Below, piece by piece: positions 35,342-45,589 of a stretch of 64,000 nucleotides of DNA. The notes under the pieces are model-generated. The model was not told the DNA's origin and did no database searches. It saw nothing but the letters and a program-made list of their open reading frames with translations. Position 1 is the stretch's first letter. The number at the start of each line of letters is the position of its first letter. Origin of the DNA: Ptychodera flava (Eukaryota; Hemichordata; Enteropneusta; Ptychoderidae); assembly GCF_041260155.1 (NCBI RefSeq), contig NC_091934.1, positions 47,068,842-47,132,841 of the forward strand, written 5' to 3'. Both the position numbers and the translations under genes were made by a program.

Positions 35342-36471
35342 GTGAATAGTGACAATCGACCAATCAGATATAGCCTTGCAAACACGCTGCGAGTCAGCCG
35401 CAAAATTGCCATAGTCAAACGCATGTTAAAATATTGGCACAAGTTAGTTTTCAGTGATGACATTCTGTTACGTTCAGCGTATCTTTCTGCAAGATATCAT
35501 TCAAAGTGGTTTGAGTTCATTCAAAACATACTAGATACTTATAGCGAGGGTAATGTTTGGTCAGCTGTTTGTAACATTAATGCCACTATTAAAATTGTAC
35601 AGAATAACTTACGCAAGCATTATCAAGTTTCTTGGTACAGTGATTTACACAATGATAATAAGTCTCTTGGGAAGGGAAATAATAAGCTCAGAACGTACAG
35701 ACAATTTAATACTAAGTTTGGTTCAGAGAATTACTTACTGGATATTAAGAACTTACGCTGTAGAAAATTGGTCACAAAACTTCGTATTTCTGATCACTGT
35801 TTACAAATCGAGTTGGGCAGAAGGTCAAAACCAAGAATTCCGCCTGAATCCAGATTTTGTAAGTTTTGTAAGTCTTCCGTCGAGGATGAATTTCACTATT
35901 TAACCCTTTTCCTGCCAGACAGTAATAACTGTATCACTTCCCCATCAACCAAGTCAGTAAAAAGCGGTATTGAGACAAAAAATGACGTATTTTCACTCAC
36001 TTGGCTTGGTATGTTATAGCATCTTTTGTCCAAAAAAAATCAACTTTATAGTATTATGTTTTCAACAGCCTTCAAATGTACAGTATTATGTTAAAATACA
36101 TCATATGGAATACGTCGTGTTTCATTAATTTTAACCATCTTGACCTGGTGGTGAAATATGGACTTGGCAGGAAAAGGGTTAATGAAGTGTCAAAAATATA
36201 TTAGTGATAGAGAAGTTCTCTTTTCTGCAATGAAGTTGTATTATCCTGTATTTGATAGTTTAAATGAAAGAGATAAGTTTTTGTACATTTTAACTTCAGA
36301 TGATACGCTGTCTCTCATGAAATATATTACAAACACTATGTTTCCCCCAGCAGCTGCAGGTAAAGACATAGACAACAGTGTTTTTGCAATGTTTAGTTTT
36401 GTTCTTGCTATACTGCACTTTCCGAAGTATGTTGTTATGCAATAAAGTGAAAGTTAAAGTGAAAGTGAAAG
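35342..36471 (+). mobile_element. 5'-truncated LINE 3' end, split by a piggyBac-type MITE
   Basis: The frame from about 35390 encodes a LINE C-terminus: KRMLKYWHKLV, WFEFIQNIL, KLRTYRQFNTKFGSE, KLVTKLRISDHCLQIELGR, and a zinc-knuckle start FCKFCKSSVEDEFHYL. It is interrupted at 35900 and resumes at 36179 with MKCQKYISDREVLF. Removing the 275-bp insert and one TTAA joins FHYL to MKCQKY in frame, completing the C-x2-C..H..C knuckle. The frame ends at 36445 and is followed by an (AGTGAA)n-like tail to about 36471, typical of LINE 3' ends. The 5' part (endonuclease, reverse transcriptase) is missing. The clade looks like the I/Jockey/CR1 assemblage; not certain. Confidence 0.8.
35904..36178. mobile_element. 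275-bp piggyBac-type MITE inserted in the LINE
   Basis: Ends CCCTTTTCCTGCCA and TGGCAGGAAAAGGG are perfect inverted repeats, flanked on both sides by TTAA (35900-35903 and 36179-36182). TTAA target duplication and CCCTTT ends are the piggyBac signature. No coding capacity. Confidence 0.93.
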
Positions 36472-37036
36472 GTATAATATTCTCAATCTCATGGAGCCGT
36501 GACCCGAGAGCAGCGGACGCCATCCATGGCTCGACCTTTAGTCTCCCCGGTAAAGCATAGAGGCTCCTGTACATAAATGGACATCTGTCGATTATGGGAG
36601 GGTCAAAGTTACAGTACAGCAGCTCAAGGTTTTGCCTTGGGTCGTGGGCCGGATGGCAAACCAGGGGGGTAAGCCTAATTCACGTGCCGCGTTCTGCGCG
36701 CCAGAAGTAGATGCATTTTCACTCCAATTTAATTCATTGATTCATTAAGTGCAGATGATTGTCATTTTGTTTGGTCTGGATAAACTTTCGTCGTGCGACT
36801 GTACACAGCATTGTCTCTGGAGCATCAGAGAAAACTATCAGTATTCAAAACATTAATGATTTGCTGAGACAATTTCTTGTAATATTTTGAAGGAAACCTA
36901 TTAAAATTGGAAAGTTCACAGAAAAATTCAATCTGCATATCGTCAAATGACAAATCTATGACAACTAGGATTTCCGGCTAAGATTTCCGGCTTGCTTCAC
37001 AGGCGGCCCAAAAACTATTACTGAGTTTTTCTCACT
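36472..37036. other. No gene recognised
   Basis: About 36472-36680 is moderately GC-rich (CATGGAGCCGTGACCCGAGA, GGGTCGTGGGCCGG) and may be an unrecognised repeat. The rest is AT-rich. Confidence 0.4.
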
Positions 37037-39017
37037 GTTTTATTTATTTATATTTATTTCTCTTTAAATCGGACATCAATTGTCCATAGAAACACTGTTA
37101 CAGAAATGAAAGAATAAACTTAAAGACATGTGGAATAAAGCACCGGTGAGGGTGCTGACAGCTAACCTTATCTCACTAGAAAAGAGAATCAATCCAAAAC
37201 TTGCGTAATTCAGATGAGAAATTCAAGCACTGATTCACTTGCTGAATAATTACATTATCACATATAGATATTCATACCATAAAGCCAGACATTTGTTTTC
37301 TAAGTAAACTGTCAAAATTATACAGATCGTTTGAAACAAACATGGAACTTGCACTACTGAACTTTCTGTATCCCAGAAAAATACGGGCAGCATTATTATA
37401 AGCAACTCTCAGTTTCATCATAGCCCCAAGGGAATATCTAAACCAAAGGTGAGATCCGTACAATTGGTAACAATAGGCCTTAAAGATCATACATTTTACC
37501 CTTAAAGAACATAGCGAAAATTTCCTCAGAAGCATATTAGCTGAAACATAGAATGATCTCTTTTGACGATCAATATCTGCATCGTCTGAAAAGTGAGACG
37601 TTAGAAGACAGCCCAGATACTTCTTTGTTTCTACAAATGCGATTTGTATACCATTTATGTTAACTTTAGGAAAATGTACAACTCTAGATTTGTTAGAGAT
37701 GACACACAGGCATTCGGTTTTCTTTGTATTGAAAACAATGTCATGAGTGGTACCATAAGAACTACAAATATCTATCCATTTCTGCGTCCCTTTGACAGAA
37801 GGACATATCAAGCAAATGTCGTCGGCATACATTAAATGGTTTATAAACGTTCCACCGATATTACAGCCTACTTGAGATTTTACAAGCAAAGCACTCAAGT
37901 TATCATTATATACATTAAACAGTTTTGGAGATAGGACACCGCCCTGTCTTACACCATTAGTAACAGTGAATCCAGATGAAATGCAATCACCCCAACGAAT
38001 AATAATAGATTGCGTCCGAAACCAAATGAGTAAAAATCTTACTATATAGATTGGAACCTTGCGAGAAATCAACTTCTTAAACAATGTCCAATGATTCACG
38101 CGATCGAATACTTTTGAAGCATCCAAAAAAGTAATTATGACATAACTACCATTTTTTCTGTAATAATTGACAATTTCCTTTAAAACAAACAGGCACATGT
38201 CAGTAGAGTGACCCTTCTTAAAACCAAACTGGTAGTGAGACGTGTCAAGATACAACTCCACACTGTTCAAAAGAACAAATTCTAGAATTTTTGAAGCAAT
38301 AGTCGACAGTGGAATAGGACGATAGTTGTTCTTATTACTGATATCACCATTCTTATCTTTGATAATTGGCACAAGGACAGTTTCTGAGATTTTGTTTGGA
38401 CAAAATCCATGAACTAACATTGCAGTAAAGCACATACAAAGCAGTACAAACACTTTGTCAGCGGCATAAATATAATGCTCTGCTGAAAGTAAATCTGAAC
38501 CCGCTGATTTGCCCATCTCTAATTTTCTTATTGTACATCGAATGTCAGTGGGTGAAACAATGAAGTCATTTACACCATTACAACTATTTATCATGTCTTC
38601 AACAAACTTTTGATCATTATTGTTGTGGACGTCATTAAACAAACCACTGTAATGTTGACGCCACATTTCAACAATATTAGCATCGCCATTGCAACTATTA
38701 ACACTGCTGGGTCTTTGGGGTGTTTTAGCATTAATCTTACCGACTGACCGCCAAAAATCACGTTGATTTCCACAATACAGGTTTTTTGCTGCATTGTCTG
38801 CTTTAATTTGATTTTCATGACGTTGGCAAGCACGCAGAGCATATTTAAACCTCGCATGAGAGCGGCGCTTTAAATCAAAAAGTGGACCACACTTAGGTTT
38901 TCCACAATTAACCCAGAGTTTAAACGTATCACGAGTAATAGCATGAAGATCTTTCACTTTCTTGTTTTCTCTATCATGTTGTTGTTTGTGCTGATGCTCA
39001 CATGGCAAACATTCCAT
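37037..39017 (-). mobile_element. Non-LTR retrotransposon (LINE) reverse transcriptase, 5'-truncated
   Basis: A 581-codon frame from 39017 to 37272 encodes most of a LINE reverse transcriptase. In order it has GKSAGSDLLSAEHY, NKNNYRPIPLSTIASKILE (RPIS-type motif), FGFKKGHSTD, FLDASKVFDRVNH (palm motif A with catalytic D), GVRQGGVLSPKLFN (motif B), YADDICLI (motif C, YADD) and TKKYLGCLL. It then continues into the C-terminal region (NNAARIFLGYRKFSSASSMF). The endonuclease half is absent. The TGA at 37272 looks premature: the same frame continues with ISICDNVIIQQVNQCLNF and FWIDSLF to a TAG near 37188, as such LINEs usually end. A 3' UTR with an (AAATA)n tail runs to about 37037. I/Jockey/CR1-type; the clade is not resolved. 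Confidence 0.9.
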
Positions 39018-39165
39018 GAAGACGGGGGCCAGATGCTACCTTCAGTCTAAGTCGAACGAAGGTATGCTACCAGTGGTTGTGTGTAAGGTGTACTTTTTTC
39101 TTCCAGACGATTAAAGGCACCAGGTATGTGTTCGTGTGGAATGAACGTCAAGTCCATTATTTTCT

Positions 39166-40080
39166 TTATGTAGTCATGGGTCGCCCCATTTTCCATGAAG
39201 ACAACTTAAAGGCCAAGCTGCTGCACCTTTCACCAGACTGCTTGTGTCCAGTGGAAGCAGCAGCCCTGCGGGGTCTTCTCTGGAAAAGTGAACGAAGCGC
39301 CTCCCACAAACCAGCCTCAAAGTCCATTACCAATGTCTGCAGCCTTGTGGTTGATTGTAATCTCATGATTGTCTTCATGACTTTCTTGTGGTCACGTTTT
39401 GATCTTCTAGACATTAAAAACAAACACCAGAGGAACTTGTTTGGTGTTTCCATCGCCTTTCAAAAATGCATGGATGGAGAAAAGTTGGTAGAACGGATTG
39501 CTGACTACATGTATCTTGAAGGTTGCATCCACCATGTCTTGGCTTGACCAAGTACAGTGAGTTGTTCTTGGGTGTATAGAATGAGATGACGTGCTCCATC
39601 CATTACTACATGTATGTCTTTCTGAAGAAATCCGTCGGGAAGGAAGCTTGTGTCTATGGTGAAGTTCAGGTTGATCGGCCTTCAGAGTGCATATTCTGCC
39701 AAAGTCAGTTTGCTGTTCTGATTACGTTGGTCGGTTGGAATATCTGATATGGTTATTTTCGACGATATTTGAAGGCAGGCGAAAAACGTCGCTTGAACGT
39801 ATCTGCTTCACCTTGATTGTTGCTCTTACTTGGAATGCAATTCCTGGTTGTGGCTGATGACTGGTAGAGAAATCAGTCCCATTTTGCAGAACAGAAGCAC
39901 AGTAGTTGATTGACTTGTTTTTGCGTGCACTGCACCGCCACCTTTTTATTCTTATCTGTCTTTGCCTGGTATACGTAACTGTTGCTGTCAACAAGCAAAG
40001 GTTTTCCACATTGAGAGGTATCTTCGATAACCTCATAAGTTACGACATGGTCTCCATGGTTGGGCAGTGAGCTTAGCAAA
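39166..40080 (-). mobile_element. MULE (Mutator-like) transposase remnant with FLYWCH-type N-terminus
   Basis: Read on the minus strand in shifting frames. 40080-39722 gives a FLYWCH/WRKY-like finger (SNSYVYQAK; RWRCSARK; NYCASVLQNGTDFS; a degenerate HxH, SHQPQPG). 39600-39166 gives the MULE core: RHLILYTQEQLTVLGQAKTW, DATFKI with the first catalytic Asp, NPFYQLFSIHAF, LMSRRSKRDHKKV, VMDFEAGLWEALRSLF with the second Asp, and GCCFHWTQAVW with the C/H signature. Several frameshifts and at least one stop separate the blocks, so it is not functional. No terminal inverted repeats were found. A plus-strand frame over 39077-39547 is only its antisense shadow. Confidence 0.8.
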
Positions 40081-40849
40081 GCATCTTATCAACATGTAAA
40101 CCATCCCCGTTCTGAAATTATTTATGTCCCAATTGCTACTTTAGCATTAATTTTTCCATTGTGAATATTCCAATCTTTTGTCTATTTTAATCACCCCAGA
40201 GAACCATATTACCTGCATTTACATCCATTTTGATCTCCTGTTCTCGACAGATCAGTTGAATCAAGTGGCATTTTAGGGCAATTACACCCAAGGTGGAAAT
40301 TGTGTTGCAATTGACTTTCCAAAACAGGTTGGAGAAAAACCAACTGTGAATGGATTATACAACACCAAAGCAGACAGAAATAGACTGAAAATTATAACCA
40401 GTTCTATGTAAGCTGTGGAATATGATGACCCAGTATCCCATGATATAAATAACATCGATCATACCGGTAGTTTACACTTACTGATATAAATTTAAAATTT
40501 CATTTCCATGGAAAAGTATTTGTTAAAATTTTATTTCTGTGTTGTGTTTTTTATCATGTCTGCAATTCATTTTCCATCATTTATTTTGGAATGTGTCTTG
40601 TCAGATTGAAAGAGACATTTTCAAAGATAAAGTTGCTTAATAATTGGAATTGAAAACCTCTCTCTGAAGATTGCCTGGTATTTTTGTCATCAATGAAATG
40701 CAATAGGATACAGCTACTGGGGCTTTAACAAGCTCGTGCAGTTGAAAGAAGACTACAATTTATTTTTTGTAACAATCCATTTTAAAATAACTGCAAAATT
40801 TTTCTTCATATTCAGATCTTTTTGACCTTTCCTTTGTTGTTTTTTATAG
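40081..40849. other. Upstream of AURKAIP1; no gene recognised
   Basis: Should contain the promoter and a possible 5' untranslated exon of AURKAIP1, because the first coding exon is preceded directly by a splice-acceptor-like CTTTGTTGTTTTTTATAG. Confidence 0.45.
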
Positions 40850-43667
40850 ATGAGAGCCATAATGTTACCCCTGAGAAGATTTTGCATAAATTTGAAATAC
40901 AGCAGCCTGGTCAGATTGTCAACAACATGTAAGTATTCGTCTTGATAATGTCAAATATTAAGGTAAATTTGCCTCAGGCACAACCATTCAGATTCTCAAT
41001 CTTTTGCAATATTATTTTGGCCTACTACTTGATGAGGCTTACTCTGAAGCTTATGGAATAAATCAAGTTCTAAACAGCCGAGTTTTGCAAACACGGGGAA
41101 TTTTATTTCCCAGCACATAGATAACACAAGAGATGGTGGCCATTTTTAATTTCACATATGATGTATAGTTAAATATTGGCTAATTAGTCCCCACGGACAC
41201 CGTCCGGGGGGACTTATAGGTTTGGTCATGTCCGTGCGTGTGTGCGTCCGTGCGTGCGTGCGTGCGTGCGTGCGTCCGTTCACACAGATATCTCAGAGAT
41301 GCCTGAAGCGATTTCATTCAAACTTGGTACAAGGATTACTTCATATGTCATACAGATGCACGTCGATTTGTTTTGTGATACGATCCAATATGGCTGCCAG
41401 GCGGCCATTTTATTACGATTTTTTCATGTACAGAGCCATAACTCAGGCATGTTTCAACTGATTTTATTCAAAGTTGGTACAAGAACATTGACCAATGTCA
41501 TAGATATGCACGTCAATTTTTTTTGTGATACGATCCAATATGGCCGCCGTGCGGCCATTTTGTTACGATTTTTTCATGTACAGAGCCATTACTCAGGCAT
41601 TGTTTCAACAGATTTTATTCAAAGTTGGTACAAGGACATTGACCAATGTCATAACTATACACATCAATTTTTTTTGTGATACGATCCAATATGGCTGCCG
41701 TGCGGCCATTTTGTTACGATTTTTTCATGTACAGAGCCATTACTCAGGCACGTTTCAACAGATTTTATTTAAAGTTAGTAAAAGGAGATTGACCAATGTC
41801 ATAGCTATACATATCAATTTGTTTTGTGATACGATCCAATATGGCCGCTGTGCGGCCATTTTGTTACGATTTTTTCATGTACAGAGCCATAACTCAGGCA
41901 TAACTCAACTGATTTTATTCAAACTTGGTAAAAGGACATTGACCTGTGTCATGCACATGCACATTGATTTGTTTTGTGATACGATCCAATATGGCCGCCG
42001 TGTGGCCATTTTATTACATTTTTTCATATCCAGAACCATAACTCAGACATGTATCAAGCGAATTTATTCAAAGTTGGTACAAGGAGATTGACCAATGTCA
42101 TACATATGTACATTAATTTGTTTTGTGATACGATCCAATATGGCTGCTGTGCGGCCATTTTGTTATGATTTTTTCATGTACAAGCCATAGCTCAGGCATA
42201 TCTCAACCAATTTTAATCAAATTTGCTACAAGGACATTGACCTATGTCATACATATGCACATTTATTTGTTTTGTGATACGATCCAATACGGCCACCGTG
42301 TGGCCATTTTATTACGATTTTTTCATGTCCTGAACTACAACTCAGACATGTATCAAGCAATTTTATTCAAAAGTATTTTTATCACAGACCTAATGAAGAG
42401 GACTTTATCCTCTCTGAGGACCTGTAATCAAAGTACCCATTAACAAGTGGGGACTGTGTCATCAACGATGACTTGTTTTTACCAAAATTTGCATGGTGAC
42501 CCCAGATTTCAGTCTTGATTTTGAAAAAGAATTGTTGAAAGTTTTCAGTCTGTTCATTTTCAATACACAAACTACCTCTAATAAGCAGATATCAATTACT
42601 AAAAAACGTAATGTTGCAGGACTAGTTATTGGTTTTGTTAGCATTTCCATTCTGTTACTAGTAGAACTGTAGCAATGAAAATGTACATAGATCATGTTTC
42701 TTCATACATTTATCATGCTGAGGCCATTCTGTGATCATACATTTATCATGCATTGGACATGCAGTGACCATCACTAGCTGGGCAAGGACTTTTGCTAGGT
42801 TGAGCAGAAAACTGATGATACCTTGTCCATAGTTTTGCTATCATTCATATTTTGTAGAATGCTAGTATTCCAACAGAAGGTATCCCAAGGAGTGTCTCAG
42901 ATTTTAAAACGGTTTTCACATTTTCCCATATTGTCATGTTTTTTATAGCTGCCCTGTACACCAGAGGAACTAGCAGTCACACTAGTGCAACCTCAGCAGA
43001 ATGTCATCATCCATGGACTTTGAAGAACGACTGCAGTGTTACCAGACAAACTACAAAAAATCAACTAGATTTTATTGACATTGGTATTGATCAAAGTTTG
43101 TCAAGATTTTCGTTACTCTCACTGCAGAGTCAGTTACAGAAGAAATACCATGTTACAAAGTTGTGTCAAGGTAGAGGATTTAGTGAGGAAATATTAGACC
43201 CACTATCAAAGACATTTGTCGATTGTCCAACTATCTCACATTTGACTACAATCGGAGACCCTCTAACTAACTCAAAAGTTATAGCAGACCCCCTAGTTAA
43301 CCCCAAAGATCATCAAATGCCTGGTGTTGATCATGACATCACAAGCAAGGAAGCATCTACTGGCAAAGGGAAAGTCATACGCAAGAGAAGACGTAAAATG
43401 AAACGACATCAGTACAAAAAGTTCCTGAAGAGAACCAGATTCTTGCGATGGAGATTAAAACAAGCAAGGGAACGACGAAGGCTGCTACGATGGCAAAAAT
43501 ACTTGGAAAGTTTGAAGTTTAAGAAGCTGTATGCTCGTGACATCAGACAGGAAATAAAGAAAAAACAAGAAGAATGGGCAATTTACCAAAATTATGTGGA
43601 ATATATGAAACAAAATGAAAGTAGTTATGACAAAGCAACTGTAACAAGTGGTGCAAAAAACTCATAG
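40850..43667 (+). CDS. AURKAIP1: Mitochondrial small ribosomal subunit protein mS38 (AURKAIP1), 2 coding exons
   Basis: Coding exons are 40850-40928 and 42949-43667 (GTAAGTAT donor, TTTTTTATAG acceptor, phase 1); 265 aa. Exon 1 encodes MRAIMLPLRRFCINLKYSSL then VRLSTT, rich in Arg and hydrophobic residues without acids, as expected of a mitochondrial presequence. The conserved part is near the C-terminus: KRRRKMKRHQYKKFLKRTRF then LRWRLKQARERRRLLRWQKY, equivalent to human KRRRKMNHHKYRKLVKKTRF. mS38 binds rRNA in the mitoribosomal small subunit, and the human protein was first named for interaction with Aurora A. The tail after the basic helix is longer than in human. The start is fixed by an in-frame TAG (part of the acceptor) just before the ATG. 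Intron 1 contains a Helentron-like element. A poly(A) signal lies at 43908. Confidence 0.87.
41185..42475 (+). mobile_element. Helentron-like non-autonomous element, copy 2, with seven 150-bp tandem units
   Basis: Starts TAGTCCCCACGGACACCG with an internal hairpin (CACGGACACCGTCCGGGG), then GGACTTATAGGTTTGGTCAT and a (TGCG)n run at about 41243-41275. The unit GTGATACGATCCAATATGGC plus GGCCATTTTGTTACGATTTT repeats about every 150 bp; GATACG starts at 41377, 41526, 41678, 41828, 41978, 42126 and 42276. It ends ACAAGTGGGGACTGTGTCAT then CAACGATGACTTG, a hairpin GTCATC-AAC-GATGAC. It lies in intron 1 of AURKAIP1. Long open frames across the units are repeat artefacts. Confidence 0.75.
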
Positions 43668-43907
43668 TTTTAATTTTAGTGATTTGTCTGCTGTTTGAAA
43701 ATGTTGGTGCTACTAAAATCCCAGAGAATTCACTCTTTGGTTTTGTCTGTTTGTAGCTTTTGTGGATAGATTGAAGTAAGGAGAGATGAAAATGGTCAGT
43801 GATAAGGTTTTCAACTTTAGTGTCAGTTACTCATGAAAAGTATCACACTGAGAACAACTATTTCACAAGAAAGTTATCAAGTTAGATTTTTAGAAGACCT
43901 AGAATGA

Positions 43908-43913
43908 AATAAA
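43908..43913 (+). promoter_or_regulatory. Polyadenylation signal AATAAA for AURKAIP1
   Basis: AATAAA about 240 nt after the stop codon, with a second at 43922-43927. Confidence 0.6.
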
Positions 43914-43999
43914 AACACTGAAATAAATAAAATGGAGACTGTGCTGACAATTAGTTGTAACAAACTGTGCAAACATCAAAATTTCTTGCCTTCAGTTTA

Positions 44000-44199
44000 G
44001 GGTTCCAAGACAAGAAATTGACCTTTTTAAGCCAACAATTAAGAAGCTCAGCTATGTAAATAATGGTGACACTGTGGTTTCCAAAATGTTCCCTTATATC
44101 TAGGCTTTCAGAAAATGTATAATTTACTGGGGGTTCTGAGTTTTATTAACCACAAGAGAATTGTTAGATTAAAAAGGTCAACGTCTTGTCTTGGAACCA
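44000..44199. mobile_element. 200-bp MITE with TA flanks and long inverted ends
   Basis: GGTTCCAAGACAAGAAATTG on the left is answered by a right end whose reverse complement is GGTTCCAAGACAAGACGTTG. Similarity continues through ACCTTTTTAA.CCAACAATT for about 50 bp. TA dinucleotides flank both sides (43998-43999, 44200-44201), as in Tc1/mariner-type insertions. Confidence 0.75.
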
Positions 44200-44313
44200 T
44201 AACATCACCAATTTTTGTCATTAGAGGTGCACTGTATCCTAGAGTTACCATACACTTCATAAATGTTACGAAATGTGGAGGAAAATCCATAATAATCTGA
44301 ATCTAATAATATG

Positions 44314-44442
44314 AGGTTATTATGAAAACAGCGCGAAGGATGCACGAGGACATTGATGCAGCGTATCACCCGACGTGAAGCAGAGGGCGATGCGCAGTGC
44401 CAATGTCCGAGTGCATTCTTTGGGGTATTTTCGTGATAACCT
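44314..44442. mobile_element. 129-bp palindromic MITE
   Basis: AGGTTATTATGAAAA on the left, and reverse complement AGGTTATCACGAAAA on the right. The arms of about 42 bp end in GGACATTG. The 45-base centre itself folds (GCGTATCACCC against GGGCGATGCGC), so the whole element is one long imperfect hairpin. Confidence 0.75.
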
Positions 44443-45399
44443 TATTATTATACATCTTACATTCATGACTGGGGCATCATATTGTCAGAGTAATGACCAT
44501 TTTCGTGCAGTGTCAACAATTTTTCTTTTCCAATTTATTGCACAAGTGTGGAACGCTATCTTGGATGCGCTTCTGCAAGTTCTGGATAGTGTGTGTACAC
44601 ACTACACACATACGTATAGAGCGCGGAAGACACGTTCTGGCACTCGTCCAATGGGTCTCTTTTGAAACTGTTCAACAGTGAATGCACAGATACAGCTGCA
44701 GGGGATGGGGCACCTTGAAACCATACATGTTACGGAAAGGGCGTGCCGTACGGCTTTTTTAGTGCACGCAAATTCTATTGTTCTTGATGGGAGATGTTTA
44801 ATAATAAATGATATTGTAATAATACTGATGATGAACATCTCATTGTAAATGATGTAAGCATTGCATAGAAGAATTGCTCCAATGCACTGTATGCATGCTA
44901 CAGAAGACGTACAGTAATGCAATGTTAGCCAACATAGATAATTTGGTGCCTCTGAAATCAATTGTAAATGTAATCAGGTATTGTAAAATGATCATCACCA
45001 ATTATTAGGCTAGATCTCAGAAAAGGGAAACACTGATTTGTCTGTGATAATTTGAAACAAGTATTTTTTCCACTTTTTGAATTGAACTTAGAGGGCACTG
45101 TTCAGTCAGCCCTAGAGAGCACAGTATCCAGCACGCTGTACTGAATGTAAAAATTGTCAATAAGGCCTTTATTATCATAGGATAATAGTATGTCTAAATG
45201 TTGAAGAGATCCACATCAATTTGTACATGAAGTCTGCAAAAGGGGCCCCTGTGTGTGCCAAGTTAGCATAGAATGCGTTCTGGAAGAGGTAATTCGACTG
45301 TCAAACATGTACAATACTTTATGGTCGGCTGTTTGTCTGGACTCATTTTTCATTCTGAAACTTGTGGAGTAAATGAAGTTTTAGTTGTTGTGTTTTTGT
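44443..45399. other. No gene recognised
   Basis: Spacer. Open frames near 44602-44961 show no domain or splice context. Confidence 0.5.
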
Positions 45400-45588
45400 G
45401 AAAATCAAAAATTGAATTTTCCCCAGTAATGGTAGGGATGATATCAGAAAATCTTTGCTACTTTGTTTTTGTTGATAACAAAATTTGTGTAGTGACTCTA
45501 GGTTTTTACCGTTGATAATAAAAGAAAATGATTGGAACTTTATGAGCGAAATTTGAGTGAAAGTTTAAAGCCGGGAAACTTATTGATT
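45400..45588. repeat. Fragment of the TA-flanked MITE family seen at 59405-59747
   Basis: Shares the TCTAGGTTTTTACCGTTGAT-like segment and GCGAAATTTGAGTGAAAGTT (59.7 kb copy: AAAATTTGAGCAAAAGTTTA). No ends preserved. It abuts the third Helentron-like copy. Confidence 0.45.
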
Positions 45589-45589
45589 G

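Noticed and set aside
39077-39547. 156-codon plus-strand frame
   Set aside because: Antisense of the MULE transposase core; the minus-strand motifs explain the openness.
41242-42443. Frames of 145-188 codons with repeated FHVQSHNSG-like blocks
   Set aside because: They come from the 150-bp tandem units of the Helentron-like element, in the AURKAIP1 intron.
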